Shown in pieces: positions 60,561-64,000 of a stretch of DNA of 64,000 bases. This stretch comes from Varanus komodoensis. Lineage: Eukaryota; Chordata; Lepidosauria; Squamata; Varanidae. Location of the stretch: positions 4,845,550-4,909,549 of the forward strand of contig NW_025336481.1 of the NCBI RefSeq assembly GCF_004798865.1, in the 5' to 3' direction. Below the pieces are notes generated by a model, which saw only the letters and a list, made by a program, of their open reading frames with translations, was not told the origin of the DNA and made no database searches. Position 1 is the first letter of the stretch; each line of letters begins with the position of its first letter. The translations under genes were made by a program, and so were the position numbers.

Positions 60561-61020
60561 AGGTGTGAGAGCAACAAGCGGCAGAAGCCTGCAAGAGAGG
60601 AAGAGTGCAAGCATCTCTCTCCTCGCACACCCAAGCGCTTGAAGACTCTGAGATGAGGACTGCTCCCACACGAGGTCTTTTACTGCTGCAATTCTGTAAT
60701 TTAATTCTGTAAATTAGCTACAAGCCAAACTAGAACAGTGGTTCCACACGACATGTGTAAAAATGCCATATTATCCAACAATGTCCATTCCCAGTCCAAA
60801 AGGTAAGACCTTTCCATAAAGTTTACTCTGAACTAAATCTTGTTCCACAAGGTCCACTGCAAATTTAATTAGTAGGCTCCTTCTGTTTGCCTCATTACTG
60901 CTTCTTGTTTAAATTGGCAATCATATTGTTGATGAGTAACTTCAATTACTCCCTAGATGAGTTCCTATTACCTTTAAGGTGTATGTTACCAATTTCCTGT
61001 ATTTTTTTCCATTTCATAAA
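60561..61020. other. Unrecognised stretch
   Basis: A/T-leaning sequence without gene or named repeat. Confidence 0.5.
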
Positions 61021-61027
61021 TGGCAAA

Positions 61028-61095
61028 ATATTTATTTATTTATTTATTTAGAAGGCTTCTATGCTGCCCCATTCGCCAAAGCCTCGGGCCATTTA
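61028..61095 (-). mobile_element. LINE 3' tip with (AAAT)n tail, reversed
   Basis: (ATTT)n followed by AGAAGGCTTCTATGCTGCCCCATTCGCCAAAGCCTCGGGCC, the reverse complement of an L2-type terminus. Confidence 0.6.
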
Positions 61096-63500
61096 TTCAG
61101 CAGGAAGCAGGAGCAGGGGCAGCATGGGGGAAGCCACTAATTAAAGCTACAGTGGTCCACAGTCCACAATTGACAGGTTGGCATTGCTGTGGCATTTATC
61201 ACTGGAATCCACTGGGTTTCCAACAGTATTCCCTGGATTCTTCTTAAAGAGTGAGTGAATGAAGTGTGACAATTCATGACTAATTTAATAGTTTGAAGGA
61301 AAGGAGATGCTTACAGATTGATCCTCTGACTTGAGTGCTTACAACTGGTGAAACATCTGACCTGGCTAATAGTTGAATGGAGCCTAATGAATGGGAAATT
61401 GCCAACACTTTGGTTGCAGCAAACAGATCATGATCTATGCATGGCTTCTCGGTAGCCCTGTTTTTCCAGAAAAATTCCACATAAAAGGCAAAAGAAGAAA
61501 AGAAAATCCCTTTAGTATTGAGTATTTACTTGTGACACTTGAACTGTAGGAAGAGGAACATGGTGGGGAAGTGCAGAGCATGCCGAAGGGGAGAAAGAGA
61601 CAATCAGTCGCCCCAAGGGTATTACTATGTACTCTTGAAATTCCCTCGTTTCAGGAGCCAAAGGCAACCTGTACCCAAGAAAAATGACATGGGCCATTAT
61701 CAACGAGCAAAGGACGTAGTGTAGCACCATTGTTTTATTCTTTAAAAAGCACCTCAAAGTAGAAAAAGCACCACAGATCAGACTCAAAACCGGCGTGTGC
61801 ATTTCTGGCCTGAACTGTTGAACCAAACACTGGCTGGAGCACCAAAGTACTGATGGACAGATACAGTTAAAGTTGTACCATTTGCAATCTGCGGATTGCC
61901 AGGCACCTTTCATTCTTTCACCCATTCATCGAAGAGATCCACTCGCCTCTAGCTTCCAGAACATGCTTATGCAAATCCTCCCATGCGCATTTTCATGTTT
62001 TAGCCTAAGGATGACAGGACCTTTTAAATATATGTTTGCATTTGTTTACAACAACTTATGAAAAGTAAAAAAAATCTTTAAATCCACAGAATCTGTGCAA
62101 CTCAGAAAAATCTAGTTCACTGCAGAATCCATGGGACACAGTCCTAAAATCATTCGACTCCTTCCTGGATTCCACCAACATCCCTACTTCAGATACAGAC
62201 CCATGGAATTATCTCCGGGCCAACTTGGAACACACATTCTTTTGAGGCACTATGATCAGCGCTGGTTGTGCCTTCTCCCCAGATGCCAAAGAAACTAATT
62301 TTCAGGGGTGCTTAGAGAGTCCTAGCCATCTTGTAGAACTACAGTTCCCAGGGTTCCTTGTGGTACACCACAACTGGTCTAATACTGTAGTGTAAGCATC
62401 AGCTTTGCATGAACCTGCACATGTACGAACTCTCAGGTCATTAGTGTGGTAAGAAGGTGGCTTGTTGCTGCAGAAATGGGAACAACTTGGCATGAAAAAA
62501 CCCCTCTCCTTGCTTCCGAGTGCTTTCTGTCTCCTGATCCTCTCTCATCTGTTAGCAGGCCATGACTGGATGGTCCAAAAAGCACTAGAGAGAAGCTTCT
62601 TTAACTGGACCTTGTTTTTTACCCGGTGGCTTGCTCTGGCTGGCATTGTCTTCTCTGCATCCGTATAATAAAATCTGCTCCAAATGAAGATGTTTGGCAA
62701 TGTCTCTCAAGGAAAGAGCAGAAGGAGCTGGAGGAACACAGCCCCAGAGAGAAGCAAGGTCACTTCTAGCACAAGGTAGGGCAGAGAGGTTCCACCCAGC
62801 CAGGTGCTCGGTTCCAAAGGCCGCCACAGCTTCAGGTGGACTGACAAGGCAGCCCCAGGGAATGTGCAGTCACGCTCAATTTCCGGCCGTGTTCTTCAGC
62901 TCAGGCAAATGCTCACCAGGTATGACAGGGGCCGTTTCCAACAGCTCTGCCCTTCCTCCTCGTGTGCCGCGGCTCGCTAATTTTTGCACGCCTGTCAGTC
63001 ATTCCCTCGAATCGATTGCTTGGCGACACGGACGTTCTGTTGACGCACCAGGTGTTGGCTTTGCTTGAGCCTTGCGGGGTGGGGGGGAGTCGGCTTCCGG
63101 GGATGGTGTCTCCCAACAGTGTCTGCACAAGGGGGAGCTGGGCCAGGGTGGTTTGCAAAAATGGAAAGAAGGCCCACGGGAGGGAAACTTTATTCTAAAG
63201 CAGCACCCACCATTCCTGGGCGAGTGCAGCGGGCGCGAAGTGCTGTGCCAGGAAAGGCCCCTCCGGTGGAGCCGAAGGCAGGGCAGGGGGATGTCTGAGT
63301 GAGTTGCTCCTTGATGAGGCGAGAGGAAAGCTAGGACTCCGAGAGGTTTGTGGTCTATCAGTGCAGTGAACGAGGAGCCTGGAGAATCCCAGTGGCCTTG
63401 GGAAGGCCAGTGCGGGGTTTGATGGAGCCCCAGCTGTGATGCAGGGTTTGGGGGGTGGGAAACAGTGAGTGGAACAGCCTGAAGATGGAAAAAAGAACAT
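61096..63500. other. Upstream intergenic stretch, little recognised
   Basis: No coding exon could be supported. ACTACAGTTCCCAGGGTTCCTTG (62,338-62,361) is part of a common amniote repeat. 62.7-63.3 kb is more GC-rich but has no clear island. Confidence 0.45.
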
Positions 63501-63504
63501 GTGC

Positions 63505-63873
63505 ATTACAAATCCAAGTAGGGACGATTTATTCAGACCAGGTACTGCAAAGCATGCAAGGTGGTCAAACCAGTCAGTCCTAGAGGAGATCAACCCTGAC
63601 TGCTCTTTAGAAGGCCAGATACTGAGGATGAAACTCAAATACTTTGGTCACCTAATGAGAAGGAAGGACTCCCTGGAGAAGAGCCTAATGCTGGGAACAA
63701 TTGATGGCAGAAGAAGGAGGGGACGGCAGAGGATGAGGGGGCTGGATGGAGTCACTAGGGTGGTCAGTGTGGGCTTGGGTGGACTCCAGGGATGGTGGAG
63801 GACAGGAAGGCCTGGAGGAACGTTGTCCATGGGGTCGCGATGGGTCAGGCACGACTTTGCGACTAAACAACAA
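63505..63873 (+). mobile_element. Bov-B (RTE) LINE 3' end
   Basis: A frame reads LRMKLKYFGHLMRRKDSLEK then LMLGTIDGRRRRGRQRMRGL, the conserved end of the Bov-B reverse transcriptase. It is followed by GGTCGCGATGGGTCAGGCACGACTTTGCGACTAAACAACAA, the Bov-B 3' terminus. It is 5'-truncated and fairly well kept, so younger than the copy in SRMS intron 1. Confidence 0.93.
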
Positions 63874-63911
63874 AGTGCAAAGCAGTCTGGCCATAGCGTA
63901 AAGGTTTAGAA

Positions 63912-64000
63912 CATGGGTCCTCAAACTACAGCCTGGGGGCCGGATCCGGCCTACCATGCCCATTTACCTGGCCCACCTCAGAGGTTTTCAATGCGCCATG
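63912..64000. mobile_element. hAT-type element, left end only (cut by window edge)
   Basis: CATGGGTCCTCAAACTACAGCC...GGGGGCCGGATCCGGCC matches the left end of the element at 45,702 with few differences over about 45 bases. Left flank GTTTAGAA (63,904-63,911) resembles the GTTTAAGG target of the first copy. The right end is outside the window. Confidence 0.85.

Overview
The window is vertebrate nuclear DNA, most likely from a squamate reptile (lizard), although the species cannot be read from sequence alone. The evidence is split genes with GT/AG introns, CpG islands, and a repeat mix of L2 and CR1 LINEs, RTE/Bov-B LINEs with their typical ...CGACTNNNCGACTAAACAACAA-type ends, tRNA-derived SINEs with ATAAATAAATA tails, and small hAT-like DNA transposons. 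No prokaryotic, retroviral or CRISPR feature was seen.

Layout. About 1-5,530 is upstream DNA (a decayed pyrimidine-rich repeat, then mostly unrecognised sequence). PCMTD2 lies on the + strand at 5,564-11,677 (five coding exons, 361 residues, intact), with a probable 3'UTR to about 14.4 kb. A LINE/SINE-rich stretch follows. At 19,621-19,784 (+) there is one well-formed first coding exon of a peroxidasin-family gene (signal peptide plus LRRNT cysteines, phase-2 donor), whose other exons I cannot find. From 26.4 to 30.4 kb there is a small-RNA locus: two intact, convergent U5 snRNA genes (27,290-27,405 + and 29,611-29,726 -). Each has a PSE at about -60, an octamer-type DSE at about -220 and a 3' box. 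CpG-rich DNA flanks them, including an apparent orphan promoter with ETS and ZNF143 motifs. SRMS, a non-receptor tyrosine kinase (SH3-SH2-kinase, 490 residues, eight exons, intact), fills 32,654-56,476 on the - strand. The rest, 56.9-64 kb, is its upstream flank: L2, CR1 and Bov-B fragments, an unassigned GC-rich stretch with a possible minus-strand poly(A) signal, and a hAT-type element cut by the window edge.

The genes do not form an operon and act separately. PCMTD2 is a SAM-binding, isoaspartate-methyltransferase-like protein with a C-terminal SOCS-box-like region. U5 RNA holds exon ends in the spliceosome. SRMS is a Src-related kinase. The arrangement itself is informative. In human, PCMTD2 and SRMS are both on 20q13.33 but apart, and PTK6 lies directly downstream of SRMS; here PTK6 is not seen downstream and the U5 genes sit in that interval. 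The peroxidasin exon beside PCMTD2 mirrors the human PXDNL-PCMTD1 neighbourhood on chromosome 8, which suggests an old duplicated block. All splice sites were placed by eye, using frame continuity and remembered human protein sequences.
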